DNA of 64,000 nt from Dyadobacter sp. CY323 (GTDB taxonomy: Bacteria > Bacteroidota > Bacteroidia > Cytophagales > Spirosomataceae), in contig NZ_JAJUXH010000011.1 of assembly GCF_021390245.1 (NCBI RefSeq), positions 124,001-188,000 on the forward strand. The letters are read 5' to 3'. Below the pieces are notes generated by a model. The model made no database searches and had not been told where the DNA came from. It was given only the letters and a program-made list of their open reading frames with translations. Positions 61,986 through 64,000 of this stretch are shown here, piece after piece. The position numbers and the translations under genes are program-made. How positions within the stretch are numbered: position 1 is the stretch's first letter; each line of letters begins with the position of its first letter.

Positions 61986-63137
61986 ATGAAAAATTTACAA
62001 TTACAGCTCCTGCTGGCGCTGAGCGTGATTACCTATGGTTGCGCGTCAAAAAGCGAAACTGCATCAAACCTCAGGGACAGCATTCTCACTATACCCGTCA
62101 CTGAATTAAAGCCACAAAAAACCGATCTTCACCGCGAGTATGTCGGTAATATACAAGCTGTTAGAAATGTTGAAATCTATGCCCGTGTAAAAGGTTATCT
62201 CGAACAAGTGTACGTAGACGAAGGCAAAGAAGTCAAAAAAGGTCAAATTCTTTTCCGCATTAACAGTGAAGAATATGAGGCGCAGCTTGCCAAAGCAAAG
62301 GCCAATCTGCAAAGCGCCATTGCCGAGGCAAAAGGCGCTGAGCTCGAACTGAAACGCGTGAAACTCCTGGTTGAAAAGAACGTGATCACGAAAACAGAAG
62401 TGGAGGTTGCAGAAGCAAAACTTGCGGCAGCGAATGCGAAAATCGAAGAATCGCGGTCTGATAAGTCCAATGCTGCCATCCACCTTTCAAGAACGGAAAT
62501 CAGGGCCCCATTCGACGGCGTGATCGACCGGATCCCTCAAAGAATGGGCAGCCTCATCGACGACGGAACGCTGCTAACGACATTATCGGATACCAAAGCA
62601 ATTTTTGCGTATTTCAACGTCTCAGAAAATGAGTACCTGGAATATGTAAAAGCCAGAGGTAAAGCCGATAACCGGGAAGCCGTGGTTGAACTGGAATTGG
62701 CGGATGGTTCTTTTTTCAAACACAAAGGAACAATAGAAACCATGGAAGGCGCATTTGACGAAGGTACCGGCTCCATTGCATTCCGCGCCCGTTTTTCAAA
62801 TCCCGAAAAACTCCTGAAACACGGCTCAACCGGAACGATCCGACTGACAAACACCGTGGAAAATGCCATTTTGGTCCCGCAAAAAGCGGCTTTTGAGATT
62901 CAGGACAAGAGTTTTGTTTATGTGGTGGATAAAAACAACCAGATCAAAACCAGAAGCTTCGTTCCAAGATCGCGGTTCGCCTCTTATTATGTGGTAAAGT
63001 CAGGATTGGAATCAGGAGAAACGATTGTATATGAAGGACTTCAGGGATTGAAAGACGGTGCTACCATTAATCCGAAAAACGTGTCGATGGACAGTCTGAA
63101 TACACAAACTAACAAGATCGAGCTTACCGCGCGATAG
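61986..63137 (+). CDS. RND efflux periplasmic adaptor (membrane fusion protein)
   Basis: 383 residues from the ATG at 61986; the lipoprotein signal ends ITYGC. Standard AcrA/MexA order: lipoyl-like half (EIYARVKGYLEQVYVDEGKEVKKGQILFRI), alpha-helical hairpin (about 95-170, AKAKANLQSAIAEAKGAELELKRVKLL), second lipoyl half (TEIRAPFDGVIDRI), beta-barrel and membrane-proximal domains. It links the inner-membrane pump to an outer-membrane channel. The pump gene follows 30 bases downstream. Exported substrates unknown. Confidence 0.93.
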   Translation: MKNLQLQLLLALSVITYGCASKSETASNLRDSILTIPVTELKPQKTDLHREYVGNIQAVRNVEIYARVKGYLEQVYVDEGKEVKKGQILFRINSEEYEAQLAKAKANLQSAIAEAKGAELELKRVKLLVEKNVITKTEVEVAEAKLAAANAKIEESRSDKSNAAIHLSRTEIRAPFDGVIDRIPQRMGSLIDDGTLLTTLSDTKAIFAYFNVSENEYLEYVKARGKADNREAVVELELADGSFFKHKGTIETMEGAFDEGTGSIAFRARFSNPEKLLKHGSTGTIRLTNTVENAILVPQKAAFEIQDKSFVYVVDKNNQIKTRSFVPRSRFASYYVVKSGLESGETIVYEGLQGLKDGATINPKNVSMDSLNTQTNKIELTAR

Positions 63138-63167
63138 GATCCATTCGTCTCACCTGAATTTCAAATC

Positions 63168-64000
63168 ATGTTTCAAAAATTCATAGAGCGACCGGTTTTA
63201 TCGCTGGTTATCTCCGTTTTTATTACCCTGCTGGGACTTCTGGCATTCAAAGAACTGCCCGTTTCCCAGTTTCCCGACATTGTGCCGCCATCGGTTGTTG
63301 TGACCGCAACCTATACCGGGGCAAACTCCGAGGTTTGTGTGGATGCAGTTGCTGTACCACTTGAAAAGGCGATCAACGGTGTACCTGGCATGACCTACAT
63401 GACCAGCGTCTCCGGAAACGACGGCGTGACTACCATTACCATCTCATTCAATGTGGGCGTAGACCCGGACCTTGCCGCTGTTAACGTCCAAAACCGTGTT
63501 CAGACCGTAATCGATGAGCTTCCGGAAGAAGTAATCAAGGCCGGGGTTACCACTGAAAAAGAGGTGAACAGTATGCTCATGTATCTCGATATTATGAGCT
63601 CGGATTCGTCCGTCGCCGAAGATTTTGTTTACAATTTTGCAGATATCAACATCCTGAAAGAGCTGAAAAGGATCGACGGTGTCGGTCGCGCCCAGATCAT
63701 GGGAAGTAAGGATTATTCGATGCGGGTATGGCTTAAACCCGACCGTATGATGAGCTATAATGTATCGTCGGAAGAAGTGGTGAAAGCGATTCGCGACCAG
63801 AATGTGGTGGCAGCCCCGGGAAAAACCGGTGTCAGCTCTGGTCGGGAAGTCCAGGCTTTGCAATATGTTTTGAAATACACCGGCAAATTATTTGAACCGG
63901 CTCAATATGAAAACATCGTTCTCCGCTCCAATCCGGACGGCTCCATGCTGAAATTGAAGGATGTCGCGGATGTGGAGTTTGGTACACTCGAGTACGATAT
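63168..64000 (+). CDS. RND efflux inner-membrane transporter (AcrB/HAE1 family), C-terminus off the window
   Basis: 277 codons visible of a protein normally about 1040 residues. It starts MFQKFIERPVLSLVISVFIT, the usual first helix of AcrB-type pumps, then ELPVSQFPDIVPPSVVVTATYTGA, VEKAINGVPGM-like (PLEKAINGVPGMTYM), TISFNVGVDPDLAAVNVQNRV and the porter-domain stretch with GVGRAQIMGSKDYSMRVWL. Proton-driven export of hydrophobic compounds is expected. The gene is open to the window end, so no stop is seen. Confidence 0.93.
   Translation, partial: MFQKFIERPVLSLVISVFITLLGLLAFKELPVSQFPDIVPPSVVVTATYTGANSEVCVDAVAVPLEKAINGVPGMTYMTSVSGNDGVTTITISFNVGVDPDLAAVNVQNRVQTVIDELPEEVIKAGVTTEKEVNSMLMYLDIMSSDSSVAEDFVYNFADINILKELKRIDGVGRAQIMGSKDYSMRVWLKPDRMMSYNVSSEEVVKAIRDQNVVAAPGKTGVSSGREVQALQYVLKYTGKLFEPAQYENIVLRSNPDGSMLKLKDVADVEFGTLEYD

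Overview
The window looks like chromosomal DNA from an aerobic Bacteroidota bacterium, most like the Cytophagales (Dyadobacter/Spirosoma type). Several things point there: promoters of the TAnnTTTG class upstream of many genes, a TonB receptor with a carboxypeptidase-regulatory-like N-terminal domain followed by HmuY-type lipoproteins, a SerB-SerA fusion, a long type-2-like IleRS, and Bacteroidota-typical families (DUF5690, DUF4230, DUF6056-like). The genus is inferred from gene content only. No rRNA or tRNA gene was recognised. Both window edges cut a gene: endonuclease V on the left and an AcrB-like RND pump on the right.

Layout. 0-1.4 kb: nfi fragment, a small membrane protein and a small secreted protein. 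1.4-8.4 kb (minus): a compact operon that looks like an aminophosphonate utilisation pathway. It encodes a PhnX-like HAD hydrolase, a TIGR03364-like FAD amine oxidase, a secreted alkaline-phosphatase-superfamily lipoprotein, a class III PLP enzyme and a DUF5690 membrane protein, with an XRE-cupin regulator upstream. 8.6-10.8 kb: two GT4 glycosyltransferases. 11-15.3 kb (minus): a glycosidase lipoprotein, then the serine pathway as two genes (SerC and a SerB-SerA fusion). 15.4-19.2 kb: YheT-like hydrolase, cold-shock protein, polysaccharide deacetylase, aldo/keto reductase and an orphan GroES-like protein. 19.3-25.8 kb (minus): surface-glycan genes (MBOAT acyltransferase, two GtrB-like GT2 enzymes, two GT-C-like polytopic proteins). 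25.9-32.6 kb: EamA transporter, LptF/G permease, a DtxR-type regulator divergent from an NRAMP transporter, Kup, and a PyrR-like phosphoribosyltransferase.

32.7-38.8 kb (minus) holds a probable gamma-glutamyl/amine catabolic set: glutamine-synthetase-like, SDR, ALDH and class I amidotransferase. It is interrupted by a 1.6-kb array of REP-like hairpins around a lone Y1 (IS200/RAYT-type) transposase. 38.8-49.1 kb: DUF4230, bile-acid-symporter family, GH16, PepSY protein, beta-carbonic anhydrase, IleRS, SDR, small ORFs and a 5'-nucleotidase. 49.1-52.8 kb: a MazF-type toxin-antitoxin pair, UvrB and a JmjC-like cupin protein. 52.8-55 kb: AraC regulator, VOC protein, a small conserved protein and YceI. 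55.1-59.5 kb: a haem/iron uptake operon (TonB receptor plus two HmuY-type proteins). 59.5-61.2 kb: a YdeI-like protein and a GNAT-SRPBCC fusion. 61.4-64 kb: start of an RND efflux operon.

The most interesting signals are regulatory or structural. (i) A metal-box motif containing AGTCTAAAT forms a 24-bp perfect palindrome between the DtxR-type gene and mntH. The same half-site recurs twice in tandem before the TonB receptor and once before the PepSY gene, which suggests a small local metal regulon. (ii) The hairpin array is built from four hairpin types that share a CAGG foot and surround their putative cognate transposase. (iii) The aminophosphonate operon carries a perfect inverted repeat flanking its promoter and an unusual secreted phosphatase-PA14 protein. 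All functions are read from sequence and family knowledge; no database search was run.
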